This document shows, piece after piece, positions 22,858 to 31,901 of a DNA stretch of 64,000 bases. The stretch comes from UBA11524 sp965646445. Lineage in GTDB: Bacteria; Bacillota; Clostridia; Christensenellales; Aristaeellaceae. Position 1 is the stretch's first letter; each line of letters opens with the position of its first letter. Location: NCBI GenBank assembly GCA_965646445.1, contig CBFFZW010000012.1:6160-70159 (forward strand), read 5' to 3'. The notes below the pieces were generated by a model that was not told the origin of the DNA, made no database searches, and saw only the letters and a program-made list of their open reading frames with translations. Made by a program: the position numbers and the translations under genes.

Positions 22858-23844
22858 TCAGTTTTTCTCCCAGCCTGCCAGCCAGGCATACAGCGCGTCC
22901 TCCTGATAGGCGTGCTCATAGCAGCCGTGGCCCACGGCGGGGTAAAGCGTCAGGCGGAGGTTCGGCTTCTCCTGGACATCCAGCAGCGCCCGCGCCCCTG
23001 CCAGCGCGTGGTCGGGGCGCACCGTTTCGTCGCTCAGGCCGTGGAACAGCCACACCGGCGTCCCCGCCAGCCGATTCAGGTCGTACATGATTGCCTCGGG
23101 CTGGTCGGCCTTGCCGGCGCGGCCGCAGCAAATGGCCACCGCCGCGAAGGCGTCCGGCAGATGGCAGGCCAGCTTATAGGCGCCGCGGCCGCCCATGCTC
23201 AGGCCCGTCAGATATACACGGGTATCGTCGATGGCGTAGGCCCCGCGCATCTGCTCCAGAAAGCGGGCCAGGCGGAGCATCTGCGTATCCACCTCGTTTT
23301 CGTCCTGATCCTCCACCCAGTGGGCGGATTTCTCCACCTGGGGCGCGATGACGATCATATCCGGCTCATGCCCCGCCAGGATGTACTGAAAGGGGCCGTA
23401 ATCCGCGATGACGGCGGGGTTCTCCCCCCGCTCGCCGATGCCGTGGAGAAACAGGATGGTCGGATAGACCCGGTCGGGATCGTAGCCGTTGGGCAGGGAA
23501 AGCAGGTACGGATATTCCGCCCCACCGACAACGGCCTGAAAGCGCCCGTTCTCGTCCTTGAGAGGCGTCCGGGCCGACAGGGTACTGCCGAAGGTCACCT
23601 GGGCGGAGAAGCGTCCGGCATCCCAGCGGTAGTCGATCCGGCGGATGGCCTGCCCGTAGCGCTGCCTTGCCAGGATGGCGCAGTTTTTCAGCACGTCCAG
23701 GTCGGGGGTATTCGTCTTCATGGACAGAATGACATCCATCACATCCATCGTATCAGCCTCCGCTTCCGCGCTCAGGGGTGCGCCAAAAAGCAGCACTGCC
23801 ATCGGCAGGCATGCCATCAGCAGCCACGCCGTCAGCCTGCGCAA
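22858..23844 (-). CDS. Secreted alpha/beta-hydrolase (PHB-depolymerase/feruloyl-esterase-like)
   Basis: The preferred start is TTG with GGAGG eight bases upstream. An in-frame GTG nine bases earlier overlaps the ribosome site. The 328-residue product has a signal peptide (WLLMACLPMAVLLFGAPLSAEA). It then has an alpha/beta-hydrolase fold: oxyanion strand PTILFLHGIGERGENP, nucleophile elbow GLSMGGRGAY, an Asp in HGLSDETVRPDHA and catalytic His in VGHGCYEHAY. Secreted enzymes of this kind remove acyl or feruloyl esters from plant glycans. It is the last gene of the LacI-controlled operon, 25 bases behind the DUF4387 gene, so its substrate is probably linked to the imported glycan. Confidence 0.82.
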   Translation of the reverse strand: MRRLTAWLLMACLPMAVLLFGAPLSAEAEADTMDVMDVILSMKTNTPDLDVLKNCAILARQRYGQAIRRIDYRWDAGRFSAQVTFGSTLSARTPLKDENGRFQAVVGGAEYPYLLSLPNGYDPDRVYPTILFLHGIGERGENPAVIADYGPFQYILAGHEPDMIVIAPQVEKSAHWVEDQDENEVDTQMLRLARFLEQMRGAYAIDDTRVYLTGLSMGGRGAYKLACHLPDAFAAVAICCGRAGKADQPEAIMYDLNRLAGTPVWLFHGLSDETVRPDHALAGARALLDVQEKPNLRLTLYPAVGHGCYEHAYQEDALYAWLAGWEKN

Positions 23845-23869
23845 GGCCTTCACCTCCCGTCATCATCGT

Positions 23870-24178
23870 TCAGGGGATCTCCAAATCCATCAGCGGCGCG
23901 TGCTGCTGCGCGCCATACACGTCCCGCTCCCCGGCGGTGCCGGAGGACACGGTGCGAAGATAGGTGATCTTGACGCCCAGAGCGGCGTCGTAAAAGGCAA
24001 AGTCGGTGATGGCCTCCACCGGGATATGGTACAAATTCGCGATGCTCTCCGGGGTCACGCGGCCGGACCGCTTCATCCGCTCATACGCCTCGGGGGAATC
24101 AAAGAGCACATCCAGGGTGATGGCGAAGGGGCCGCTGTTCTTGGAGCGCACCACATGCGCCAGATCGTAGAGCTTCAT
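23870..24178 (-). CDS. DUF4387 protein (AtuA partner)
   Basis: A 102-residue protein starting at an ATG with GGGAGGTGGG upstream. The text MKLYDLAHVVRSKNSGPFAITLDVLFDSPEAYERMKRSGRVTPESIANLYHI and DFAFYDAALGVKITYLR is typical of DUF4387. This small family is almost always encoded next to an AtuA/DUF1446 protein, as it is here, with a four-base ATGA overlap. The pair probably forms one enzyme, whose reaction in anaerobes is not established. Confidence 0.88.
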   Translation of the reverse strand: MKLYDLAHVVRSKNSGPFAITLDVLFDSPEAYERMKRSGRVTPESIANLYHIPVEAITDFAFYDAALGVKITYLRTVSSGTAGERDVYGAQQHAPLMDLEIP

Positions 24179-25533
24179 GATCCCACCTCCCGCAATTCCA
24201 TGGGGAACATGGCGCAGGCGTCCTCCACCCGCATCAGATGGTACACCGAGAACATATACACCGGGCCAAAGGAAACGTCGCTGGGCGCAAATGGGAAAGC
24301 CAGATTCCCGGCGGTGGACTTGCGGCCGGGGTAGCCGAAATGCAGGTAGTTGGAGCGCACGGTGGCGCACACAGCGTCGGCCACCTCCTGGGAGGAGGCC
24401 AGCACCTCGAACATCAGGCCGATTTCATGGGGCAGGGTGCGGTCAGGCTCCAGGTCGCCCATGACGCCGTCCAGGCCGTAATGGTAGAAGTTGATTTCAT
24501 AGGCCCCATCTTCCAGCTCGGCGTAGTATTCCCGCACCTGACGGCGGATTTCCGCCTCCACCTCCGCCATCCGCCCGATGAGCAGCGGATCGCGGATGCC
24601 GGCCAGGACGAAGGTACGGTAGGCCTTCAGCCGGGCGCCCTCCAGCTTGATGGCGTAGGGCACGCGCTCCACCCGGCTGCCTTCCACGCGCACCCGGCCT
24701 TCGCCCAGATCCGTGAAGGCGCACTGCTCCAGATGCAGCACGATGCCGGGGCCCTTGAGGATATAGGGATGATCCTTCTCGTAGAAGGTATGGGCGGCCA
24801 CGCTGACGGGCGTGCAGGCCCGGCGGCTATCGGAGGGCCAGACCTCGAAGCCCGTATCGTCCAGCCGACCCAGCATGCAGTCCTTGGCCGTGCCGGGCTC
24901 GGCGCACAGCGCGCCGCATTCCAGGATTTTACCCAGGTGATAGGCCAGGGCCGGGTCGTGTCCCCGGGCGATGCCCACCGCCGCGAAGGGCGCGGGGTCG
25001 TAGGCCCGGCCGCAGAGGATGATCTGTGCGCCCGTTGTGAGGGCCTTCAAAATGGGCTCCACGCCCATCTGGGCCACGACGCCGTTGGTGGCCTCCAGGC
25101 TTTCCGCGGTCAGGTCAGGCACATTGGGCGACATTTTCTCCACGCCGCCCTCCGCCATGGCCCTCAAAATGGCGTCGTTGGGGATGTCCGCCCGGATGAC
25201 GGCCATCTTCGCCCGCCAGCCCAGCTCCCGGGCCAGCTCCTCGATAATGTCCAAAGCCCAGGCCACATGGGTATGGGAACCCGAGCCCCCCGCCGAGCCG
25301 ATGAGCAGCGGAACGTTCAGCGCCCGCGCGCCCTCCATCAGCAGGCGCAAGTCCTTCTTGCAGGCCATCCGGCTGACGATGGCCGTACCCGCGCCCAGCT
25401 TGTGCGGCCCCGCGTCGGTGCTGCCGGCGTCCACCACGATGGCGTCGGGCCTCTGCGCCAGAGCCCGGCGGAAGGAGGCCTCCGGGAAGCCATAGCCCAG
25501 AATGCCGCAGGGCGACAGAATGGTTGTCGTCAT
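24175..25533 (-). CDS. AtuA-family protein (DUF1446, acyclic terpene utilization-like)
   Basis: A 452-residue soluble protein. The N-terminus (CGILGYGFPEASFRRALAQRPDAIVVDAGSTDAGPHKLGAG, then LLIGSAGGSGSHTHVAWALDII) and the middle (IILCGRAYDPAPFAAVGIARGHDPALAYHLGKILECGALCAEPGTAKDCMLG) are characteristic of AtuA/DUF1446. In Pseudomonas AtuA belongs to citronellol and geraniol breakdown. In gut anaerobes the family appears in unrelated catabolic operons, usually with DUF4387, so the substrate here cannot be read from the family name. It is three bases from the upstream ADP-ribosylglycohydrolase-fold gene and clearly co-transcribed with it. Confidence 0.88.
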   Translation of the reverse strand: MTTTILSPCGILGYGFPEASFRRALAQRPDAIVVDAGSTDAGPHKLGAGTAIVSRMACKKDLRLLMEGARALNVPLLIGSAGGSGSHTHVAWALDIIEELARELGWRAKMAVIRADIPNDAILRAMAEGGVEKMSPNVPDLTAESLEATNGVVAQMGVEPILKALTTGAQIILCGRAYDPAPFAAVGIARGHDPALAYHLGKILECGALCAEPGTAKDCMLGRLDDTGFEVWPSDSRRACTPVSVAAHTFYEKDHPYILKGPGIVLHLEQCAFTDLGEGRVRVEGSRVERVPYAIKLEGARLKAYRTFVLAGIRDPLLIGRMAEVEAEIRRQVREYYAELEDGAYEINFYHYGLDGVMGDLEPDRTLPHEIGLMFEVLASSQEVADAVCATVRSNYLHFGYPGRKSTAGNLAFPFAPSDVSFGPVYMFSVYHLMRVEDACAMFPMELREVGS

Positions 25534-25536
25534 CGC

Positions 25537-27666
25537 TCAGACCCCCTTGACCCGAATGCGCTCCACCAGCGCCGCGCTGCCCTCCCGCACCGCAACGCCC
25601 ACCTCGCCCTCCAGATACGGGCGGTCGGTATCCTCGCAGCTGACGGAGGTTCCAGCGCAGCGGGCTTCGATATGGCTGCCCCGCACGCTGACGGCGATGG
25701 TGAGCTTTTCGCCCATGCGGATGGCGCAGGGCGTTTCCGCCAGCACCGTGTAGCCGTTGTCGTTTTTGAGGATGCACAATTTGCCGTCCACGAAGCCCGC
25801 GGCATAGCTGCGGATGGCGCCCTGGACGCGAAACAGCGCCAGGTGCGTGTTTCCGCGCTCGGGGGTCAGGGTATACAGGGCGTCGTAGTCCCGCCAGCTG
25901 TGGCAGCCGGTGTACCACTCGCCCTCGTCCTCACAGGCAATGCGCATGCCGCCGTCCACGATGGCGCTGACGCCTTTCATGCGGGAAACCTGGGTGATGT
26001 CGGTATGGCGCTCGCTCCACACCTCCGCCACCTCGTTGCGGAAGTCCACGGAATAGTCCGGCTGGCCGGAGAAGCGCAGGTCGTCCACATAGGCCACCAG
26101 CTGGTAGCCCTTCTTGACCTTCTCATCCGGCGTCCAGAAGCATACGCCGGCCTCGTCAATGAGTCCGCCCTCCATGGCCGGGGCCTGAACCTCCACCTCA
26201 TGCCAGACGCCGCGCTCCAGCCGCGTCCGCTCGCCGTACACCGTCCGATCCGCCCGGGTATCCCGCACATAGGCGCAGGCCCAGGTTTCACTGCCGAAGT
26301 CAGGGACGCACACCGCCGCCCGCACCGTCTGCCCAGGGTAGAAGATCGGGGAAAAGGCAGGGTCATAGCGGGAATCGGAGAAGTCGTCCTTCCAATAATA
26401 GGTCTTGCGGTAGAGGAAGATTTCCTGCCCGGGCTGCAGGCGGGTGGCGAACAGCTTCAGGCAGCGCTTGCCGGTATAGGCCGCCTCGTCGGTATTGATG
26501 AGGTGCGCGGTGTTGCTGGGGCCGTCGGAGCGCACATAGAGGGCGTGGGTGCTCTTGGGGTACTCGAAATGGCAGTCATGGACGCGGCTGGTGAGCAGCT
26601 CCCGCCAGCCCTCGGGCATCTCCTCGCCCGCCAGCTGATACGCCAGCCGGGCGATGTAGCCGGCGCCGTAGGGAATGTCCACGATGTTCATGTCCCCCAG
26701 CACGCCGGAGCGGATGCACAGGTCGTTCACCGGGCGGATCCATTTTTCCGTGTCGATGGCGTCAATGCCGCACAGCACGCCCATGATGGCGGCCACATTG
26801 CCCACGTTGCAGTCGGTATCCCAGCCGCACATGTTGCAGATGTTGATGGTATCGTCAAAATCGCCGTTGCCGTACACCATCGAAAGCGCCATCACCGCGC
26901 AGTTGGGGATGATATGGCAGGCGCCGGGGTAGCGGTCATAGCCGAAGTTATCATGCACATACTGGAAGCAGTCGCGCCAGTGGGAGACGGGGTGCTCGTC
27001 GTGGAAGGCCATCACCGCCCGGACGGCGCGGGTGTACTCGCAGTCCGTCGGAATTTTCGCCAGGGCCATCTCCAGCACCTTGCGGATGTCCCTTTCCACA
27101 AAGGCCGCGCTGATGGCGCAGGCCACGAACACGCCGCCGTAGATTCCGTTGCCGCCGTGGGTGACAGACGCCGCCTTGGCCGCCAGCTCCGCCGCCAGGT
27201 CAAGGTTGCCGGGCGCCACCAGGCCCCAGGTATCAATGAAGATCTGTCCGCCAATCTGCTCGGCCACCGCCGCGCCGTTGACCTCGATGGAGCCGCTGGC
27301 AGGGGCCTGAATACCCCGGCGCAGGTTTAGGTAGGCCGTATGCTCGGTGGATACGCCGTAGCCGCCCCACCAGAAGAAGCCGTGCTCATAGGGCGCGTAA
27401 TTCAGCAGCGCCTCGCCCACGTCCTGAGCGGTCATGATGTCGCCACGCTTGTCCTCCAGGGCGCGCAGGAAATACAGCGGGCCGTTGCTGTCGTCATCGG
27501 CGGCAAAGTTTTTGTACTGGGCGGGGTAATAGGTCAGCTCCCCGAACAGCTCCTTGATGCGGGCATAGTCCCAGCCCTCCACCGCCGCGCCCAGGCGGAT
27601 GCCGATGATCTTCGCCAGCCACCCGGCATAGACGCGCTCCAGATAATCCGAAGGGATCCTGCTCAT
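25537..27666 (-). CDS. ADP-ribosylglycohydrolase-fold protein with C-terminal beta-sandwich
   Basis: About 709 residues. The second ATG is preferred because GAGGTGA then stands eight bases away. Residues 1-370 form the all-helical ADP-ribosylglycohydrolase fold with its metal motifs: FAADDDSNGPLYFLRAL, VTHGGNGIYGGVFVACAISAAF and CGWDTDCNVGNVAAIMG. Residues about 400-710 are beta-rich, with two laminin/concanavalin-like parts (PGQEIFLYRKTYYWKDDFSD, then IVDGGMRIACEDEGEWYTGCHSWRDYDALYTL). Family members hydrolyse N- or O-glycosidic bonds to ribose, mostly ADP-ribose. The added domain and sugar-operon setting suggest a glycoconjugate substrate. That is inference. Confidence 0.82.
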   Translation of the reverse strand: MSRIPSDYLERVYAGWLAKIIGIRLGAAVEGWDYARIKELFGELTYYPAQYKNFAADDDSNGPLYFLRALEDKRGDIMTAQDVGEALLNYAPYEHGFFWWGGYGVSTEHTAYLNLRRGIQAPASGSIEVNGAAVAEQIGGQIFIDTWGLVAPGNLDLAAELAAKAASVTHGGNGIYGGVFVACAISAAFVERDIRKVLEMALAKIPTDCEYTRAVRAVMAFHDEHPVSHWRDCFQYVHDNFGYDRYPGACHIIPNCAVMALSMVYGNGDFDDTINICNMCGWDTDCNVGNVAAIMGVLCGIDAIDTEKWIRPVNDLCIRSGVLGDMNIVDIPYGAGYIARLAYQLAGEEMPEGWRELLTSRVHDCHFEYPKSTHALYVRSDGPSNTAHLINTDEAAYTGKRCLKLFATRLQPGQEIFLYRKTYYWKDDFSDSRYDPAFSPIFYPGQTVRAAVCVPDFGSETWACAYVRDTRADRTVYGERTRLERGVWHEVEVQAPAMEGGLIDEAGVCFWTPDEKVKKGYQLVAYVDDLRFSGQPDYSVDFRNEVAEVWSERHTDITQVSRMKGVSAIVDGGMRIACEDEGEWYTGCHSWRDYDALYTLTPERGNTHLALFRVQGAIRSYAAGFVDGKLCILKNDNGYTVLAETPCAIRMGEKLTIAVSVRGSHIEARCAGTSVSCEDTDRPYLEGEVGVAVREGSAALVERIRVKGV

Positions 27667-27684
27667 GCTCATTCACCTCATACG

Positions 27685-28584
27685 CTAAAATGTGATTTCC
27701 ATACCGTCATAGGCCACGGTCATGCCCGCCTGCCGGGCCACGGCTTCAAATTCCTCGTGAAGCGGGGTGTAATGCGGGCACAGATGGGACAGCACGCAGG
27801 GCGTGTCCTCGCTGATACAGCCGTTTTCCAGCAGGAAGGCCCGCAGCGCGCGGTTCTTGCGCAGGTTCATGTGCCCCTGGCCCACGGGCAGGGCGAGGGC
27901 TTCGTCCCGGTAAGCGCCCAGGCCGAAGGTGCCCTCCATCACCACGCAGTCGAAGCGGAAACGGGCCATCACCGCCAGCTCAGGCGCGTCGAAGCCCCCG
28001 GCATCCAGGGCGTAAAGCAGCGTCCTGCCGCCCCGGCGCACGATGTAGCAGTGGGCCATCCCCGGCGCCTTGCCATGGTTGGCCCGCAGCGGGACAAAGG
28101 AAAAGTCGCCGCAGTCCGTCTCCTCGTTTTCGCGGATGCGTTCAAAGCGGAGATCGTACCGGGCGGCCCGCTGAACATCCGGCGGAATGACGGCTTCCAG
28201 CGCCGCGCGGACAAAATCATTGCCGTGAACAACCATCTCCGGCGTCTGTGTGTACCGGGCCGACCACACGCCCGACGCCGGGTCGAAGGGCGGCACGCCG
28301 TCGGCCGTGGTACGCCGCCAGCGCAGACGATCCGGGGCAAAATGGTCGGGGTGCGGGTGCGTCACCAGCACATGGCGGACGCCGGCCAGGGAAATGCCCA
28401 GCCGGGCCGCCACATAATGGCAAGTGGTATTCATGTCCAGGAGAATGTCGTCGTCGATCAGCGCGGCGCTGTTGGCGCGGATGTTCTTCCCGCCCTCCCG
28501 CCGGGCCGAGGCGCAATGGGGGCAGTCGCAGAAGGGCGCGGGGTACATTTCCGCCGCCGCCGTACCCAGAAAGGTCAGCTTCAC
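27685..28584 (-). CDS. PhnP-like metallo-beta-lactamase-fold phosphodiesterase
   Basis: A 299-residue protein. The start MKLTFLGTAAAEMYPAPFCDCPHCASARREGGKNIRANSAALID carries the Cys pair insertion (CDCPHC) typical of PhnP-like enzymes. The metal motif is HPHPDHFAPDRL, and later ligands lie in LYALDAGGFD and LSHLCPHYTPLHEEFE. PhnP opens 5-phosphoribosyl 1,2-cyclic phosphate in phosphonate breakdown. No other phn gene is present. The flanking ADP-ribosylglycohydrolase-fold genes suggest a ribosyl cyclic phosphate or similar by-product as substrate. Its start overlaps the upstream gene by four bases. Confidence 0.8.
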   Translation of the reverse strand: MKLTFLGTAAAEMYPAPFCDCPHCASARREGGKNIRANSAALIDDDILLDMNTTCHYVAARLGISLAGVRHVLVTHPHPDHFAPDRLRWRRTTADGVPPFDPASGVWSARYTQTPEMVVHGNDFVRAALEAVIPPDVQRAARYDLRFERIRENEETDCGDFSFVPLRANHGKAPGMAHCYIVRRGGRTLLYALDAGGFDAPELAVMARFRFDCVVMEGTFGLGAYRDEALALPVGQGHMNLRKNRALRAFLLENGCISEDTPCVLSHLCPHYTPLHEEFEAVARQAGMTVAYDGMEITF

Positions 28585-29567
28585 CGGCGAACCAGCTCCG
28601 CCAGCTGCTCGGCCTTCTCAAACAGGTCGATCCCCTTGGTGAACTGCAGGCAGGTGCCCGAGGGATAGCGGGTGTGCTCCAGCCAGTAGGGCGGAATGGC
28701 GGAAGCGCCGTAGCGCGCGCCCAGGATGCAGCCCACCACCGCGCCGATGGTATCAGCGTCCCGGCCGAAGTTGGAGGCCAGCAGAACGCCGCTCTTGAAG
28801 CTGTCGTGCTTCAGGCGCAGGCAGCCGAAGGCCTCCGCGATGGCCTCCGGCGTGGCCGCGCGGTAGGAGCAGAAAAGCTGGTTGTGCAGCTCCATCCAGG
28901 CGTCCGCCACGTCGCCCCGGGCGTCATCCACCACGCGATAGGCCGTTTCCACGCCCGCGCGCAGCCAGGAATCCTCCGGCGCACAAGCCAGCGCTTCCTC
29001 AAAGATGCGCTCAAAGGGCGTGTCCACCATGGCCAGGGCCACGGCAACGGCCACCATCTGCGCACCCCAAATGCCATCGCGGCTGTGGCTGATCTCCGCG
29101 TCGATGCGGCACAGCTCCTTGGCGCGCTCCGGGTCCCCGGCGCAGTAAATGCCGATGGGGCCGCAGCGCATGGCCGCGCCGTCGCTGAAGGTATGGGTGC
29201 CGAAGAGGCCGGACTGGGGCGCGTGCATCCCTTTGCGCAGGTTCGCCGCCGCGTCCATCTCACTGACGCCGCCGCGCCGCAATTCATCCTGCACCACCAC
29301 ATGCTTTTTCCACATGGCCTCCACGTCCCGGGGCGTGAAGTCCCCGCCGCAGGTGATGATGGTTTCCGCCACCAGCAGCGCGAACTCCGTATCGTCCGTG
29401 CTCCATGACTCGCCGCGGTGGAAGTCCGTGGTAAAGCCGTAGTCGCGCTGATAATCGGGCTTGCGGGCCGCGTCGCCAAAGGAATCCCCGATGGCCAGGC
29501 CGCACAGCGCGCCGCGCGCCTTGTCGGAAAGCAGCGCCGGGGCTGCCCGAAGTTCGTCACGGGTCAT
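28581..29567 (-). CDS. ADP-ribosylglycohydrolase family protein
   Basis: A 328-residue single-domain member. The three metal-binding segments are clear: WSTDDTEFALLVAETI (DDTE), ISHSRDGIWGAQMVAVAVALAM and NFGRDADTIGAVVGCILGARYG. The N-terminus KARGALCGLAIGDSFGDA is also diagnostic. Members remove ADP-ribose from Arg, Ser or DNA, or cleave related ribosides. It has a four-base overlap with the PhnP-like gene and lies 45 bases after the HAD gene. The operon holds two members of this family with different partners, which argues for successive steps on one substrate. Confidence 0.88.
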   Translation of the reverse strand: MTRDELRAAPALLSDKARGALCGLAIGDSFGDAARKPDYQRDYGFTTDFHRGESWSTDDTEFALLVAETIITCGGDFTPRDVEAMWKKHVVVQDELRRGGVSEMDAAANLRKGMHAPQSGLFGTHTFSDGAAMRCGPIGIYCAGDPERAKELCRIDAEISHSRDGIWGAQMVAVAVALAMVDTPFERIFEEALACAPEDSWLRAGVETAYRVVDDARGDVADAWMELHNQLFCSYRAATPEAIAEAFGCLRLKHDSFKSGVLLASNFGRDADTIGAVVGCILGARYGASAIPPYWLEHTRYPSGTCLQFTKGIDLFEKAEQLAELVRR

Positions 29568-29612
29568 GATTTTCTACCTCCATCACGGTCGTCGTTTTTT
29601 GATGCCTGCGCT

Positions 29613-30374
29613 TCATCGCAGAAGGAACGTTTCCAGGAAAGCCGCGATGCCGTCGCGGTCGTTGCTGTCGGTGCGGGCGTCCGCCGCGGCCAGGGTCTGG
29701 GCGTCCGCGTTGCCCATGGCCACGCCAAAGCTGCAGGCCCGGAAGAAGCCGATGTCGCAGCTCTCGTCCCCGAAGGCCACGGCCTGTCCCGGACGCAGGC
29801 CCAGGGCGCGCATGAGCCGCCGCATCCCCGCGCCCTTGTTGACGCCCAGGGCGCTGAAGTTGCACCAGCGGTCGCCCACCACCTGAGACAGGGAGCAGCC
29901 CGCGCTTCGGGCAATATCGATGGCGGTCCTGGCCGGAACATCCCACGCGCACAGGTGCTCCACCCGCGCGTCGATGGCGGTCGCCCGATCCAGGGGCAGG
30001 CTTTCGCCGTCAGGCTCGGTGAGGTAGCAGGTTCCGTCCGGCAGCTGGTAACGGATCTTCGTCGCCATGCCGACGCCCCGCAGCACCCTGGTCGCCACGG
30101 CCGGCTGCATGCAGCGCCGGAACACCGTTTCCTCGCCCAGGAGCACCCGCGCGCCATAGGCCAGCACGGCGGCATCGGGACGCAGCCGCTCCAGATAGGC
30201 GGCGGCGTGCAGCTGACTCCGCCCAGTGGCAAAGGCCAGCTTGATGCCCCGCTGGCGGCATGCCTCGATGGCTTCCAGCGTTCGGGGCGAAACCGTCTTG
30301 TCCCGGGTGAGCAGCGTGCCGTCCAGGTCGACGGCAATCAGGCGGACATCCGCCAGGCGTTCAGGCATCGTCAT
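29613..30374 (-). CDS. HAD-superfamily Cof-type phosphatase
   Basis: The second ATG (GAGG nine bases upstream) gives 253 residues. HAD motifs are in order: motif I LIAVDLDGTLLTRDK with the nucleophile Asp, motif II LAFATGRSQ, motif III Lys in GVNKGAGMRRL and motif IV AFGDESCDIGFFRACSFGVAMGNA. The C2B cap and the VNKG motif assign it to the Cof/YidA branch, which dephosphorylate sugar phosphates. Its place after the sugar-binding protein gene suggests removal of phosphate from an intermediate. Confidence 0.85.
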   Translation of the reverse strand: MTMPERLADVRLIAVDLDGTLLTRDKTVSPRTLEAIEACRQRGIKLAFATGRSQLHAAAYLERLRPDAAVLAYGARVLLGEETVFRRCMQPAVATRVLRGVGMATKIRYQLPDGTCYLTEPDGESLPLDRATAIDARVEHLCAWDVPARTAIDIARSAGCSLSQVVGDRWCNFSALGVNKGAGMRRLMRALGLRPGQAVAFGDESCDIGFFRACSFGVAMGNADAQTLAAADARTDSNDRDGIAAFLETFLLR

Positions 30375-30449
30375 GGACTTCCTCATTTCCTTGCCCGGAG
30401 GCTCCGGGGACGGGTCGCCCCGCCCCCGAAAGCCGCCGGTTCAATTGGG

Positions 30450-31901
30450 TCAGTTCAGGATGGTGGCCGCGTACTGCGCCACCTGGGTGCCGCCATAGCT
30501 GTTCCAGGTATCCACGAAGGTCTGCCAGTCAGCCTCGGTCTTCTCGCCCAGGATGAACTGGGTTGCGAATTCCTTCCACAGGCCCTCGCAGGCCGTCCAC
30601 AGGGTCACCATATCCTCGGGAATCACAAAGTCGTTGTCCGCCACGGCGTAACGGTCAGTCATGGCCGCGGAGTCGAAGGATGCGGCGGGCCAGTAGGGCA
30701 CGCCCGTGGTGACGGCCTGCACGTCGATGACGCCGAACACGTCGCTGTCGAAGATGCCGTAGGTGCTCATGTCGGAGGAGTTGTGCAGCAGATTGAAGGT
30801 GCCGTCCTCATTGAGGGTATGATCCTCGCCCTCCAGGCCGAACAGGTCGATCTTGCGGCCTTCCTCGCCCATCAGCCAGTCCAGCACGGCAAAGGCCTTT
30901 TCCACATTCTTGGAGGAGGAGGAAATGCACCAGCCACGGTCAAAGCGGTTCGTGGTGATCTTGTACTGCTGGTTGCCGTCGGCGGACTTCATGGGCGGCA
31001 GGATGGAGATGTGCGCATCCTCGCCGTAGTTCTTGACGGTGTTGCTGTCATAGTACACGCTGTAAGAGCCGCCCTTCATGGCGATGCCGGCCACCTTGCC
31101 GGTGTACAGAGCGTTCTCCATGCTCTCCCAGTTGTCGGTGGCGAAGTTCGCGTGGAGCAGGCCGTCCACATACAGCTGACGCCACCACTTCAGCTCCTCC
31201 AGGAAGTTTTCGCTCACGCGGGCGTACACATAGGAGCCGTCCTCCTGCTTGAGCCAGGTGGCGGTGATGCCGAAGCCGCCGTCCACGCCGGTATCGAACA
31301 GGTAGTCGATGCCCTGGGTGGTGAGGACGCCCTCATAGCCCTGGGCCTTCAGCTCCTCAAAGAGCTTGGTGTAGGCCGCCTGGTCGGGGTTGGCCAGGAA
31401 CGCCTCGTAGCTGGGGCAGGCCAGCAGCGCGTCCGTGCGGAACTGCAGGCACTTGTTGACCTTGGAGGGCCACAACTGATAGGGGCAGGATTCAAACTGG
31501 GCCTTGAAGGCGGGATTCTGATCCATGAGGGGCTTGATGTTGGCGGAGTTCGCCACCAGCTCGGTCATGTCCACCAGGGTATCCATGGAGCCCAGGTAGG
31601 AGGGGTTGATGGCCGTGCCCTGGATGTAGATGAGGTCGTAGACCTCCTCGGGCTCCCAGGTGAGCAGCATGTTGTTCACGAAGTCCGGGTAGCCGGAGGA
31701 CGCCTGTCCCTTCCATTCCAGGCGAACGCCCAGCTCCTTCTCCAGGCGGGCGTTCAGCGCGTCGAAGCCGGCGGCGTACTGGGTCACGTCGCTGGTGCGG
31801 GCCAGGATGGTGAGAGTCGTCACTTCCTCCTCCGCCATGGCGAAGGAGCAGATGTTCAGCGCCATCATCAGGACGAGCAGAGTAGCCAGAGCCTTTTTCA
31901 T
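30450..31901 (-). CDS. Sugar ABC transporter solute-binding lipoprotein-like protein
   Basis: A 483-residue exported protein. The ATG with GGGAGGT upstream gives a signal peptide (MKKALATLLVLMMALNICSFAMA) without a lipobox Cys. The mature part has the large two-lobed fold of CUT1 LplA-type binding proteins: TLTILARTSDVTQYAAGFDALNARLEKELGVRLEW, LIYIQGTAINPSYLG, WWRQLYVDGLLHANFA and GWCISSSSKNVEKAFAVLDWLMGEEGRKI. It delivers an oligosaccharide to the LplB/LplC permeases encoded upstream, separated by a 568-base gap. The expected lipid anchor Cys is missing, so it may be retained otherwise. Confidence 0.85.
   Translation of the reverse strand: MKKALATLLVLMMALNICSFAMAEEEVTTLTILARTSDVTQYAAGFDALNARLEKELGVRLEWKGQASSGYPDFVNNMLLTWEPEEVYDLIYIQGTAINPSYLGSMDTLVDMTELVANSANIKPLMDQNPAFKAQFESCPYQLWPSKVNKCLQFRTDALLACPSYEAFLANPDQAAYTKLFEELKAQGYEGVLTTQGIDYLFDTGVDGGFGITATWLKQEDGSYVYARVSENFLEELKWWRQLYVDGLLHANFATDNWESMENALYTGKVAGIAMKGGSYSVYYDSNTVKNYGEDAHISILPPMKSADGNQQYKITTNRFDRGWCISSSSKNVEKAFAVLDWLMGEEGRKIDLFGLEGEDHTLNEDGTFNLLHNSSDMSTYGIFDSDVFGVIDVQAVTTGVPYWPAASFDSAAMTDRYAVADNDFVIPEDMVTLWTACEGLWKEFATQFILGEKTEADWQTFVDTWNSYGGTQVAQYAATILN

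Noticed and set aside
24238..27330. Plus-strand open frame of over 1000 codons
   Set aside because: It lies opposite AtuA and the ADP-ribosylglycohydrolase-fold gene. It is His/Gly/Ala-rich with no family motif, as expected for the antisense of GC-rich codons.
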